IMG/VR virus record: IMGVR_UViG_3300050175_000033
Coordinates: 1 to 41,916 of that record
Source: a virus
DNA length: 41,916 nucleotides
Strand: one strand, 5' to 3'
Part shown: one piece after another, positions 24,401-31,222 of the stretch
Numbering within the stretch: the stretch's first letter is position 1
How the letters are laid out: each line of letters begins with the position of its first letter
Program-made: the position numbers and the translations under genes
The notes under the pieces: generated by a model
What the model saw: the letters and a program-made list of their open reading frames with translations, nothing else
Database searches by the model: none
What the model was told of the DNA's origin: nothing

Positions 24401-24879
24401 CCATGACGCCGTCCGGCACGGCGGGGGCAGCCATCGGCAGCCGGGAATTGGCCGACGGACAGCCGACGCTTCCGACGATGAATTACGTTCATACGTCCAA
24501 CACGTCGGCGCAATTCAACTTTGCGTTTCCCAAGGGCGCGGATGCGGCGGCCAGCATCACCTATCTGGTGGCCTGGACTGCATCGGCCGGAACGGTGGCA
24601 CAGACCGTGCTCTGGCGGCTAGCCTGTCTCGCTCGTGCGAATGACGAGGCGCTGGGGACGGCATTCGGCACGGCAGCGAACAGCAACGATGCCTTCATCG
24701 CGGCCAATGACCAGCACGATAGCCCGGAAAGTGCGGCTCTGACTGTTGCCGGCACGCTGGCGGCGGAAAAGACAGTCTATTGCCGACTGCTCCGCGACAC
24801 GTCCGATACCCTCAATCAGACGGTCGAGGTCATTGGCGCCAAGGTCTTCTACACCACCGGGGCGAACACGGACGACTGA
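21481..24879 (+). CDS. Tail fibre / receptor-binding protein with collar domain and three repeats
   Basis: A protein of 1132 residues. Residues 1-24 look like a Sec signal (FLLTFLLALGPAWAA). Residues about 27-120 resemble the virion-anchoring domain of P22-like tailspikes (FFDSRGRPLSGGTIETFDA, NPITLGSDGRIP). A tail-collar domain lies at about 249-320 (WLNDACPAGYLPADGS, NFNMPDSRGYFIRQ). Three related modules start near residues 480, 608 and 749, each with an F-x-LNN strand pattern and ending in RTGDAG or a variant. A final beta-rich domain starts near 965 (IWIPGGAMTPS). It probably binds the host surface. No convincing ribosome-binding site precedes ATG 21481. Confidence 0.8.
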   Translation: MRSFRVFKIFLLTFLLALGPAWAADIYWDGSQQFFDSRGRPLSGGTIETFDAQTTTQRTTYQNSGETVPHTNPITLGSDGRIPASVFVKQGNWKYILRDSGGSTIRTVDDIPGASVQQQVTFARRICDTLSKTSLYSATLDDLGKCIEANATGGAFSVSLPSAIDAGNGAMLTVRKSDSGSNIVTVTTVGGQTIGGTGSSVQLATQGSLIEVVSDGANWQPNNSTAIQAGSIGIGELDPGLAGLIPKVGTPILWLNDACPAGYLPADGSAQAKSGFQDLYNLWSANGTRTSLYGESGDNFNMPDSRGYFIRQVDGGSGRDPEVLTRTARPDAAPVTANSVGTTQADAFKKTTASLINRSPPGIAGTLTTFIIGSSGGSLDVTAGGTNSGGAADIEVDGGSDNETRPKNFNYLVCILASPQAVVGTPVVTNTILSGPGVPISTTGQNGDFWISTSDWEIYLKTGGAWVRQTNIVGIAQLDYRFDAATAEAEPNSIRLNNTTSANITEVYIRDTGAAGQAYAAYIATWGNSTTTQNRGQIKVTRRGFDDRYVLLRITAAVDTAPTNYTKLTVEHVSSSDASVTNILAEADKTQVAFSRTGDAGNAPGLNYSFSTTTTDPVGSRPGAGVSRLNNTDASSANQAFIDNVDAFGNDVRPIMLEWDQSTTLNNRGQLLVQQTNDPDTFAVYNITGANDTSETLYMKVTLTHVDSKFPGATTTFPNNAPLTWAFFRTGDAGGPGADGAPGTDPGTLLLFNAVAGVSDPGSGRVKFNNAAIASVTRLSVSKENGISPTPANIGAWVLSWDDVTNAGSRGIIHIADRNAPDVNFAIFDVTAASSDNTGTPGWVEVVVTHRSSAGSFSAATPLSVQFVPAGSDGAGVPNAFATVISQTGGSASGNTITATGSDTLRVNALNGVKATGVGANNRVDLELNFDALTGVAITATDVLAFRDTSDNHRKVNANKIAIGKHTIWIPGGAMTPSGTAGAAIGSRELADGQPTLPTMNYVHTSNTSAQFNFAFPKGADAAASITYLVAWTASAGTVAQTVLWRLACLARANDEALGTAFGTAANSNDAFIAANDQHDSPESAALTVAGTLAAEKTVYCRLLRDTSDTLNQTVEVIGAKVFYTTGANTDD

Positions 24880-24881
24880 CC

Positions 24882-25451
24882 ATGGAACGTAGTATCAAAC
24901 AGAATCTTGTTCGCGGCGCCACGGCCTCGATCGTGGCCGTGGCGGCCGTTACCGGCGTCACCCTGTTCGGGGCCAACGGCCAGGGTGCAAGCGTCCGCTG
25001 TGCGTTGCTGAAGAACAGCGGGACCGAGATCAATCGCTTCGAATTTCACACGCTGGCCTGCCCGCCGGATCGCCCCCACAAGGATGTCAAGTTCCTGCCG
25101 GCCCCGCAAGTGGCGCCGCCAAGCCATGATCCCGCCATTCAAGTCCTCACAGGCCCGACTCACATCATCGAGCCGACACAGGTCCGGGAGACCTGGGACG
25201 TGCGCGACAAGACGGCGCAGGAGCTTGATCAGGATGCCGATAACCAGATCGATGCCGCCCGTGGCACGCCGGACTATCACGCAACCTGGGACATCGTGAA
25301 CACGCTGGAGGCCCTTCGCGTCCATCTCGGTCTCACCAAGACACAGCTCGACACTCTGAAAAGCCAGAACAAGCTTACTGAGACGCAATACCGGAGCTGG
25401 CTGAAACAGCGAAAGCAGGAAGCCCTGGTAACCCGGGGGGGCACTCAGTAA
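24882..25451 (+). CDS. Membrane-anchored hypothetical protein, 189 aa
   Basis: ATG 24882 lies 2 bases after the fibre gene; the open frame extends upstream but inside the fibre gene. Residues about 11-33 are hydrophobic (GATASIVAVAAVTGVTLFGA) and may be a signal anchor. Two Cys flank a short domain (VRCALL...LACPPDRP). A Pro-rich linker and a helical charged C-terminus (LGLTKTQLDTLKSQNKLTETQYRSWLKQRKQE) follow. No family is recognised. It overlaps the next start by TAATG. Confidence 0.6.
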   Translation: MERSIKQNLVRGATASIVAVAAVTGVTLFGANGQGASVRCALLKNSGTEINRFEFHTLACPPDRPHKDVKFLPAPQVAPPSHDPAIQVLTGPTHIIEPTQVRETWDVRDKTAQELDQDADNQIDAARGTPDYHATWDIVNTLEALRVHLGLTKTQLDTLKSQNKLTETQYRSWLKQRKQEALVTRGGTQ

Positions 25452-26260
25452 TGGGCTATGAGCGCCGCAAATCGGGACTGATCGTCCCGAAAGGCGTCAC
25501 GCGGCGGGCGTTCCTGGCGGGGCTGGTTGCCGCACCAGCTGTTCTGAAGGCGACCGAGGTCAAGGCACGGCTGATGCTCAATCAGCTCGCCGGCTTCAAT
25601 GTGCGTCCGGCGGCGGGGCTCGAGTTCGCCTTTCTGCAGCGCACCGAGGACACGTCCGACGCGGCCAGCTATACCTTCACGAGCGAGAATTTCGGGGCGG
25701 CCAATGCAGCGCGGCGCATCCTTATCAGCGCCCAAACGGTTCACACGGCCGCGGCAGCATTCTCGTGTTTGGGCACAACCTCGATCGGCGGCATAACGGC
25801 CACGGTCCATACAGGCGCGGAAATCTCGCACCAGCCGGGCGGCAGCGGCGCCGTCGCCGCGCATACCTGCTGGTTCTCCGCTGTCGTCCCGACGGGGACT
25901 ACCGGAAATGTGGTCGTCAACTACAGCGAAAGCACGTTCCGCTGCATCATAGGCGTCTATCGCGTGGTAGGGCTGGTGAACGGCTCGCCAACGACCGAGC
26001 AGACATCCTCGGCAAGCCCCGGCAGCCTCACCCTCAACATTCCCGCGAACGGCTTCGGCGTTGGCGCGCTTTGCTCAAACACAGGCACAACGACTGCCTG
26101 GACCGGGCTCGCCAATAAAGACCATGATGCTTTGACGGAAGGGAGCCCGTACACGGGCGCCAGCGAAAGCGTTCCAGGAGGCGCCGCGAGCCGAGTCGTC
26201 ACAGCGACAATGACGAGCGTCGGTACTGCTCGCGCCATGGGCGGCCTGAGCTGGGCCTAG
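25451..26260 (+). CDS. Beta-rich protein with twin-arginine-like leader, 269 aa
   Basis: Residues 14-34 (KGVTRRAFLAGLVAAPAVLKA) fit the twin-arginine signal pattern (S/T)RRxFL followed by a moderately hydrophobic stretch and an A-x-A-like site. The remainder is Ala/Gly/Thr/Ser-rich beta sequence typical of secreted or virion-surface domains (SYTFTSENFGAANAARRILIS, CWFSAVVPTGTTGNVVV). It follows the fibre gene, so a fibre-associated or adhesin role is likely. RR leaders on phage fibre-region proteins are known, but whether they work in export is unclear. Confidence 0.65.
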   Translation: MGYERRKSGLIVPKGVTRRAFLAGLVAAPAVLKATEVKARLMLNQLAGFNVRPAAGLEFAFLQRTEDTSDAASYTFTSENFGAANAARRILISAQTVHTAAAAFSCLGTTSIGGITATVHTGAEISHQPGGSGAVAAHTCWFSAVVPTGTTGNVVVNYSESTFRCIIGVYRVVGLVNGSPTTEQTSSASPGSLTLNIPANGFGVGALCSNTGTTTAWTGLANKDHDALTEGSPYTGASESVPGGAASRVVTATMTSVGTARAMGGLSWA

Positions 26261-26351
26261 CCGAAGTCCACAAGAAGCGCGACCACGAACAGAATGCTCA
26301 TGGCGACGAGCCAGCCGGCGATCAGGGAAGGTCTCACCCCGCCTATCTGCC

Positions 26352-26714
26352 ATGACTGATGCGCCAAGGCAATCGACAAATCCGAACGGCTGGCCAGCCA
26401 CGAACTGGTGGGAAGCCGCCTTCCGGGCCGTAGGCCCCTATTCGCTCGCCCTGGCATTCATGATAGGGGCATACTTCTATCTGGAGTCCCGTGACGAGCG
26501 GTCGGATGCCCGCGAGGGGCGGCTGATTACGCTGCTGGAACGCACATTCGATCTGGTGGGCAAGGAGATCGTCGCCGAGCAGAAACGCGTCGCGGACGTG
26601 CTCGACGGCATCGGCAATGACGTGAAGGTCATTTCTGAACGGCAGCGCAGCCTCGAGGGGCTGAAAGGCGCCCGAACGAAGCCCCCCGAAATTGCGCCTC
26701 TCGGCAACCCCTAG
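26352..26714 (+). CDS. Single-pass membrane protein with helical tail, 120 aa
   Basis: One transmembrane helix at about 28-45 (VGPYSLALAFMIGAYFYL) is followed by a charged helix (TFDLVGKEIVAEQKRVADVLDGIGNDVKVISERQRSLE). This resembles accessory lysis proteins or spanin/holin-region proteins but is not specific. Start ATG 26352 has no strong ribosome-binding site. It lies 90 bases after the previous gene and upstream of the lysis cassette. Confidence 0.6.
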   Translation: MTDAPRQSTNPNGWPATNWWEAAFRAVGPYSLALAFMIGAYFYLESRDERSDAREGRLITLLERTFDLVGKEIVAEQKRVADVLDGIGNDVKVISERQRSLEGLKGARTKPPEIAPLGNP

Positions 26715-26974
26715 TAGCAGTTTTCCCGCGAGTTGAAGAATTCCCGCTAGCGCCTTGACGCAGCATAATATATGCTGGTCGTGTGAGTTTTCTCACTTTC
26801 GGGCGGACCCTGTCCTGCTAACCTGCCCGTTACCAGCGGCCCCCGCCAAGAAGCGAGCTTGACGAGGGCCTGACTGCCAAACCGGATCGGACCCGGAATG
26901 ACAGCTGCGCGCACCTTACTTTCTCCACGCCTTAGCGTCTATCGGCTTGTGCCCATTTTGGGCGTGGCGGGCTG
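26715..26974. promoter_or_regulatory. Intergenic region before the lysis genes with inverted repeats
   Basis: A 260-base gap. CAGCAT-AATAT-ATGCTG (26761-26777) is an inverted repeat immediately after TTGACG (26755-26760), a -35-like hexamer, but no matching -10 is found at 16-18 bases. GTGAG-TTTT-CTCAC (26783-26796) forms a small hairpin followed by TTTC. I read this as a possible operator or weak terminator-promoter for the lysis cassette. No gene is visible here. Confidence 0.45.
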
Positions 26975-27418
26975 ATGTCTGACGTTAGGCCCCCTCCGTT
27001 GCCGGCCGCTGGCGTTGGCCGCACTTGGGCCGAGCGCACGCCCGGATGGGTGTTTGCGCTGACCCCTCCCCTTTCGGCTTCCCTGATATCCGTAGGTTTC
27101 TTCTACGGCATCAGCATCAGCAAGTGGGAGAAGTTCGACGGCGGCATCAAGGAAGTCCGCCAGATCGCCCTTCAGGCGGACGAGAAGGCAGAGGAAGCCA
27201 AGGCAGCCGTTGCCGAGCAGGCGAAGCAGCACGCCCGAGACCTGAACGGCCTCAAGATCAGCTTCGGCCGCAGCCTGAACAAGGCAATCAAGCCGCTCAC
27301 GATAGCGCAATACGAAAACGCGCGCGCCACGGGTGAGTTGACCGTCGCCTTCAAGGGCTTTGAAGGCGAAGTGCGCCGCGCCCTGGAGCGCATCCGGGAT
27401 TGGGGATCGACACCATGA
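26975..27418 (+). CDS. Membrane protein with coiled-coil tail, probable lysis gene
   Basis: A protein of 147 residues. One hydrophobic helix (about 27-47, WVFALTPPLSASLISVGFFYG) is followed by a long Ala/Glu/Lys/Gln-rich helix (EVRQIALQADEKAEEAKAAVAEQAKQHARD), giving the inner-membrane-anchor plus coiled-coil layout of i-spanins or some holins. It overlaps the endolysin start by ATGA. The exact lysis role cannot be decided from sequence. Confidence 0.6.
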   Translation: MSDVRPPPLPAAGVGRTWAERTPGWVFALTPPLSASLISVGFFYGISISKWEKFDGGIKEVRQIALQADEKAEEAKAAVAEQAKQHARDLNGLKISFGRSLNKAIKPLTIAQYENARATGELTVAFKGFEGEVRRALERIRDWGSTP

Positions 27419-28188
27419 CTGTAGCAATTTCATACGAGCAGCTTCGCGAAATGATTCGCATTGCCGAGCCCACGGCTCAGCCACGCGATTGGATCATCAA
27501 TGGGCTTGTCGACAACTGGGATTTGGCCGTTGAGCGCGGCATCGCCGTGAACGATCTGCGCGTCTCGCATTATCTCAGTCAGATATCTGTGGAGACCGGG
27601 CACTGGCGGACGATGGTCGAGTACGGCTCGGATAGCTATTTCAGCCGATACGACGGCCGGACTGATCTGGGCAACACACAGCCCGGCGACGGCGCTCGGT
27701 TCAAGGGACGGTATTATATCCAGCTCACAGGTCGCAATAATTACACTTTCTACAGCCAAAAAACCGGCATTCCCTATGTTGACCACCCTGATCGTTATGC
27801 AGAGCCGGACCATGTCCGAGAAGCTGTGCTGGCCAGCGTCGCCTATTGGGACGACCCGACCAGTGCGAAAGGCGGGCACAAGACCATCAATCGCTTCGCT
27901 GATGGCGACCATCCGATCGACGTCGAGAATGTAACGCGATCCGTCAATGGCGGAATGAACGGTTACAACGAACGCCTGAATTACTACCGAGCAGCACGGC
28001 AGATTTGGAACGAGCATCCTGCCGGCGAGCCTTGGTTGCCTCCGACAGAACCGGAACCAGTGCCCCCGGCAGAGGAAAGCCCCGACGAAATCGCAGAAGT
28101 CATATTCGCGGAGACCAAGGCTAGTCAGGTCCGTATTCAGCAGGGCCAGCCGCCGGTCATCATCTACAACAGGCCGTCCGATGTCTAG
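27415..28188 (+). CDS. Endolysin, GH19-like (chitinase/lysozyme fold)
   Basis: A protein of 257 residues. Residues 50-69 contain SHYLSQISVETGHWRTMVE with the candidate catalytic Glu pair E60 and E69. FKGRYYIQLTGRNNY (about 100-115) is the glycosidase substrate-binding signature. The GH19 domain ends near residue 200, and the last 55 residues are Pro/Glu-rich and helical. There is no signal peptide, so export needs a holin. It cleaves peptidoglycan at the end of infection. ATG 27415 overlaps the previous stop; the track-like upstream start would be inside that gene. Confidence 0.88.
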   Translation: MTVAISYEQLREMIRIAEPTAQPRDWIINGLVDNWDLAVERGIAVNDLRVSHYLSQISVETGHWRTMVEYGSDSYFSRYDGRTDLGNTQPGDGARFKGRYYIQLTGRNNYTFYSQKTGIPYVDHPDRYAEPDHVREAVLASVAYWDDPTSAKGGHKTINRFADGDHPIDVENVTRSVNGGMNGYNERLNYYRAARQIWNEHPAGEPWLPPTEPEPVPPAEESPDEIAEVIFAETKASQVRIQQGQPPVIIYNRPSDV

Positions 28189-28495
28189 GCCCGAACAGGC
28201 ATGGCCTTCTGCTGGAGAGATGGTGGAAGCCTATGCGGACGTTCTTAACCGTGACCCCCAAGCCTCCGAAGTTGACCCACTTCTGGGGGGCCACGACGAG
28301 CCCGGCCCGGCGTCCATCCCCGTGGCGCCAGGGCCGGGCGACCCTACAGAAGCCATAGCAGAAACCAAGGCTCTGGCAAAGCAGGCTTTGGGCCGAGAGG
28401 TCGAGGTCGGTGACGTGTGTCTCACGCTGCCAGCGAGAACGGGGCGGGTGCAAATCTGGTTCCGTCCCAAGCGCCGCTGGTGGCATATTTGGTGA
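28181..28495 (+). CDS. Hypothetical protein, 104 aa
   Basis: It overlaps the endolysin gene end by 8 bases. The N-terminal helix (GEMVEAYADVLNRDP) and a Pro-rich middle precede LAKQALGREVEVGDVCLTLPARTGRVQIWFRPKRRWWHIW, which looks like a beta hairpin with a basic aromatic C-terminus. No family is recognised. Its stop codon overlaps the left arm of the 50-base palindrome at 28494. Confidence 0.5.
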   Translation: MSRPEQAWPSAGEMVEAYADVLNRDPQASEVDPLLGGHDEPGPASIPVAPGPGDPTEAIAETKALAKQALGREVEVGDVCLTLPARTGRVQIWFRPKRRWWHIW

Positions 28496-28543
28496 CACGT
28501 TACGTTTTCGGAAATTAATTAATTTGCGGAAATGCAACGTGTC
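28494..28543. other. 50-base imperfect palindrome with perfect AT core
   Basis: The arms begin GACACGTT (28494-28501) and end AACGTGTC (28536-28543). The centre AAATTAATTAATTT (28512-28525) is a perfect 14-base palindrome. Over 25 bp, 20 positions match exactly; as RNA two of the remaining five are G-U wobbles. The region is strikingly AT-rich in its centre, unlike its surroundings. Candidates: operator for the downstream gene, bidirectional terminator-like hairpin without U-tract, or a recombination/replication site. Confidence 0.7.
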
Positions 28544-28574
28544 CCTCTAATCCTGAGCGAGCAGGAGAACGACT

Positions 28575-28763
28575 ATGGACGGATTTCTGAGCAACCTGAA
28601 CTTGGAAGTGGTGGTGCCGTGGCTCGTCACGGGCGCAACCGTCATCACGGCAGCGACGCCGACGCAGACGGACAATCTGGTCTTGAATGGCGTTCTGCGG
28701 GTTTTCAACATCGCGGCCGGGAACGTGTTCAGGAACAGGAACGCGGACGATCGGCCCGGCTGA
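28575..28763 (+). CDS. Small membrane-associated protein, 62 aa
   Basis: A strong ribosome-binding site (AGGAGAA about 6 bases upstream) precedes ATG 28575. Residues 10-30 are moderately hydrophobic ([21 protein letters not shown]), followed by [23 protein letters not shown]. The pattern of a hydrophobic segment, a TPT turn and a final LN..AGNV recurs in small phage proteins near lysis genes. It is separated from the previous gene by the long palindrome. Its stop is only 4 bases from the convergent leftward operon. Confidence 0.65.
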   Translation: MDGFLSNLNLEVVVPWLVTGATVITAATPTQTDNLVLNGVLRVFNIAAGNVFRNRNADDRPG

Positions 28764-28767
28764 AAGG

Positions 28768-29025
28768 CTACTCCCGCCCCGTGTCCGTGGGAGGGGCAGC
28801 TTCGGGAGCCTGTGGGGCTTCAGGCGCGGGTGAGGCGGTATCTGTAAGTCTAAGTTCCCGTTTGGCCTGTGCCAGTTCGGATAAAGGGATACCATGGAAG
28901 CCGGCAAGCCAGTCCAGCAACACGCGCGCGGCGGCTTCCGCAGCTCGTTCCGCCCAGCCTGAACCACCCTCACCAACAGCGGCGCGAATTTCCAAAGCTG
29001 CCCGCTCTATCACGTCGTCACTCAC
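28768..29025 (-). CDS. Hypothetical protein, 85 aa, last gene of the leftward operon
   Basis: GTG at 29023-29025 with AGGAGAAGG just upstream; it overlaps the stop of the preceding gene. The N-terminus VSDDVIERAALEIRAAV is like that of the upstream gene's internal start (VTRDAIEQIARLL), suggesting paralogous beginnings. The C-terminus is Pro/Ala-rich (TDTASPAPEAPQAPEAAPPTD). No function is known. It ends 4 bases from the convergent rightward gene with no terminator in between. Confidence 0.6.
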   Translation of the reverse strand: MSDDVIERAALEIRAAVGEGGSGWAERAAEAAARVLLDWLAGFHGIPLSELAQAKRELRLTDTASPAPEAPQAPEAAPPTDTGRE

Positions 29026-29455
29026 TGGCCTTCTCCTGTGCGGGTGGGGCGGTATCTGTGAGGTCGAGGCCGAGGGAGCGGGCATACCAGATCGGATGAA
29101 TGCTCGCCATTTTCCCGCTGTGGTTGCGCTGGCTTTCGAACCATTGGCATTGATGCCCCAGCAGCACGCGCGCGAGGTCTTTGGCATCTTCTCGATACCG
29201 AAATGCCGAAGCATCCCAGTCTCGACAGTCGGCAGGGCTTTTACACTTCCCGCATGTGTCGCGCAGGTGCGTGTTCTGAAAGCAAAGCAGCCGTGCGATT
29301 TGCTCTATCGCGTCCCTAGTCACTGGCCTTCTCCTGGATTTTTCCTGCTGTGCCCTTTCGAGCGCCACCTGTTCCAGCAACCCCAATTCTTTACGCGCTA
29401 TCCGACGGGCTATTTTGCCGACTGGTTCGCTAATCGGTCTTTTGCGGTCAGTCAC
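29018..29455 (-). CDS. Hypothetical protein with two in-frame starts (145 or 101 aa)
   Basis: GTG 29455 gives 145 residues and GTG 29323 gives 101 residues, each preceded by the same sequence CAGGAGAAGGCCA. The shorter form starts VTRDAIEQIARLL. It contains CGKCKSPADCRDW (possible zinc site) and a helix ending LLGHQCQWFESQ. The extra 44 residues are basic and helical (GKIARRIARKELGLLEQVALERAQQEK). The layout looks like two genes that became fused in frame. Confidence 0.6.
   Translation of the reverse strand: MTDRKRPISEPVGKIARRIARKELGLLEQVALERAQQEKSRRRPVTRDAIEQIARLLCFQNTHLRDTCGKCKSPADCRDWDASAFRYREDAKDLARVLLGHQCQWFESQRNHSGKMASIHPIWYARSLGLDLTDTAPPAQEKASE
29022..29038 (-). repeat. Start-cassette repeat, copy 1 of 3 (others 29320-29336 and 29452-29468)
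   Basis: The 17-mer tcactggccttctcctg (plus strand) occurs exactly at 29022-29038, 29320-29336 and 29452-29468. On the minus strand it holds the ribosome-binding site AGGAG and the GTG start of three successive frames, so the same translation start has been copied. Confidence 0.9.
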
Positions 29456-29479
29456 TGGCCTTCTCCTGTGCGGCTCGGG

Positions 29480-29770
29480 TCATGGCTTGCCACGCTCCAT
29501 GTCTGGCGCAAGCAATCCTGGCTGTAACCAAATAGGCTCATCGTCTAGTTTCGCAACGTTGGCTGGCGGCGGCGGTAAATTTGCAAGAGCATCACCCGCA
29601 ATTGCGGTTAGAGCTTTGATGTGCTCGCGAAGCGGCTCCACCGGCACTATTGCGTAGCCGGCGCGGGAGAGGGCGGCCTTGATTGCCTCGGCGTCACCTT
29701 CATCGATCATATCGGTCGCGCCGAATTGCTCCCGTAGGCCGGCCAAGATTACATCAGTCGTTTCAGCCAT
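29480..29770 (-). CDS. Hypothetical protein, 96 aa
   Basis: ATG 29768-29770 with GGAG about 9 bases upstream; the start overlaps the stop of the thermonuclease-like gene. A helical N-terminus (TTDVILAGLREQFG) is followed by DEGDAEAIKAALSRAGYAIVP and LREHIKALTAIAGDALANL, a pattern seen in small phage proteins with a GY.IVP motif. The C-terminus is Pro-rich. Its function is unknown. Confidence 0.6.
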   Translation of the reverse strand: MAETTDVILAGLREQFGATDMIDEGDAEAIKAALSRAGYAIVPVEPLREHIKALTAIAGDALANLPPPPANVAKLDDEPIWLQPGLLAPDMERGKP

Positions 29771-30138
29771 CAGCACCAGCTCCTTCGCTTCCCGCCGTCA
29801 TAGGGCCTCGCCAGCCCATCCCGTATCATCACCACTCCCACGTCCTCGACCTTCCCTGTCTCCCGGTTGTAGGCAAAGAGCCGTGCCAGCGTGCGGCCGT
29901 ACTTACCCTTGCGGCCTGTGCGCTCCAGGCGCCCGCCCCAGAGCTTCCCGTCCTCTATCAGCTGCCCGAGCCTTTCGTGCGCCTGGCGGGCTAATTCGGC
30001 TTCCTGGGGGCACTTGGCGCGCGGGGCGTGCTCGGGCGTGTCGAAGCCGACGAGCCGGAAGGTTTCGCCGCATGTGTCGCGAGCCGTGTCGCCGTCCAGG
30101 GCGAAAAGGATGCAGGCTGTGGCGAGGGCGAGGTTCAT
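29770..30138 (-). CDS. Thermonuclease-like (SNase fold) protein
   Basis: A protein of 122 residues. The order ALDGDT, FRLVGFDTPE, C..EAELARQA, KYGRTLARLF, GLARPY is the staphylococcal-nuclease pattern, with the three catalytic residues at R28, E36 and R82. The first about 15 residues are hydrophobic (NLALATACILFALD) and may be a short signal sequence. Four Cys (9, 23, 43 and the last residue) could form disulphides if exported. It cuts DNA or RNA; in a phage it might degrade host or competing nucleic acid, which is inference. Confidence 0.85.
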   Translation of the reverse strand: MNLALATACILFALDGDTARDTCGETFRLVGFDTPEHAPRAKCPQEAELARQAHERLGQLIEDGKLWGGRLERTGRKGKYGRTLARLFAYNRETGKVEDVGVVMIRDGLARPYDGGKRRSWC

Positions 30139-30141
30139 GCC

Positions 30142-30333
30142 TCAGCCCTTTTCATCCCGATGGCGAGCGCCGCATAGCTCGCATGACCACAGCAAGCAAT
30201 CTTTGCCCGTGAACTCAGGCGCATTGACAAACCCGCACTCTTTGCAGATGCGCAGTTCAAAGACGTTAAATCGGCCTGTTGATGTATTTTGCTCATCAAG
30301 CGGGACCACATGGATTTTACGACGGGCGCTCAC
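30142..30333 (-). CDS. Zinc-ribbon protein, 63 aa
   Basis: GTG 30331-30333 overlaps the upstream stop (GTGA). Two C-x2-C pairs, CKECG and CELCG, about 17 residues apart form a classical four-Cys zinc ribbon. The N-terminus is basic (SARRKIHVVPLD). It is probably a nucleic-acid or protein binding accessory. Its target is unknown. Confidence 0.65.
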   Translation of the reverse strand: MSARRKIHVVPLDEQNTSTGRFNVFELRICKECGFVNAPEFTGKDCLLWSCELCGARHRDEKG

Positions 30334-30680
30334 GCCACCGTCTCCTTTTCCTGCTCTGCTATACGGGCCTTGAGGTAGGCGGCTAGAAGGACTAGAGCTT
30401 CCTCAGTATCCGCGCGTCCTGCAACCATCTCTTCAAACTCTGGAGGCAACCATATAGTCGCCCTGCAAATCGATGGGGTCGTTTCAATTTGTCGCGTATG
30501 TCCCGGCATCTCTCGCTCTATCAGAGCGGTGACGGCGTCGCGGGAAGCGGACCATGGCGGTACTGGAAAGGGCGGATCGTCATACAGCAGTTGGCCGACC
30601 TTCTGCTCAAGCGCAAAATTAGCCCCCGTCGCTTCCTCGACGAGTGCCAGGGCCTCTCTGAGGCGGGCGGTGGTGGTCAT
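30330..30680 (-). CDS. Hypothetical protein, 116 aa
   Basis: ATG 30678-30680 overlaps the stop of the next upstream gene (ATGA), with GAACAGAAGA before it. It has two helices at the N-terminus (ARLREALALVEEATG), a central segment with PPFPVPPWSASRDAVTALIEREMPG, and a helical C-terminus ending AAYLKARIAEQEKET. The pattern ..P.YS...DA...LIE..LPG is seen in phage proteins of unknown function that are linked to single genes in prophages. Confidence 0.6.
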   Translation of the reverse strand: MTTTARLREALALVEEATGANFALEQKVGQLLYDDPPFPVPPWSASRDAVTALIEREMPGHTRQIETTPSICRATIWLPPEFEEMVAGRADTEEALVLLAAYLKARIAEQEKETVA

Positions 30681-31222
30681 TCTTCTGTTCCGATCAGACG
30701 CGCAGTCGCATGATCCCAGTCTTCTTTCTGCTTGCCTTCGCTTTCCTCGACTAGGAAGCGGCGACGTTGATGGACAGCCTCGACGCTGTCCCATCGAGTC
30801 TTGAGCGTGCCAAGCGCTTCCCGCAGCCTATCCCGCTCCTCCTTGACCGCTTTCAGTTCGGCCGCAAGCCCCCGCAGCCGTTCGTCTCGGTTCTTGACGC
30901 CCTTATGGAGGTTGCGGTTGATGCGCTCCTCGGCCGCGCGCTGGGCTTCCAGCTCGGCGATGCGGACCTTTAGTGTATTGGCCAATTCTTCCCATTGGCG
31001 GACTTCTCCGCGCCACTGTGTATTCAGCTCTTTTGCCGCGTCTTGTTGGCGTTCTAGGGCGGCTCGTAGCGGCGCTTCTGCCGCCTCTCGTGTCTCGGCG
31101 ATGGTGCGGGCGATCTCATCTTCAAGATCGCGCGTATCGTCGGCTAAGAGAGGACTATAGGTGCGGGCTACTGCCTTAGCCTTCCGCCGGTCTTCCTCTG
31201 TCGGCGTCACTGTGGGGGTCAT
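30677..31222 (-). CDS. Coiled-coil protein, 181 aa
   Basis: It starts at ATG 31220-31222 (ATGA overlap with the gene upstream). Nearly the whole length (about 35-170) is predicted coiled coil: Arg/Glu/Lys/Leu-rich with heptads (LRAALERQQDAAKELNT, LANTLKVRIAELEAQRAAEE, LKAVKEERDRLREALGTLK). No domain is recognised. It may scaffold another product of the operon. Confidence 0.6.
   Translation of the reverse strand: MTPTVTPTEEDRRKAKAVARTYSPLLADDTRDLEDEIARTIAETREAAEAPLRAALERQQDAAKELNTQWRGEVRQWEELANTLKVRIAELEAQRAAEERINRNLHKGVKNRDERLRGLAAELKAVKEERDRLREALGTLKTRWDSVEAVHQRRRFLVEESEGKQKEDWDHATARLIGTEE

Noticed and set aside
26257-26337. 26-aa hydrophobic peptide on the minus strand (GTG start)
   Set aside because: It has an AGGCGGG upstream and a membrane-like sequence, but it is too short to support without conservation.
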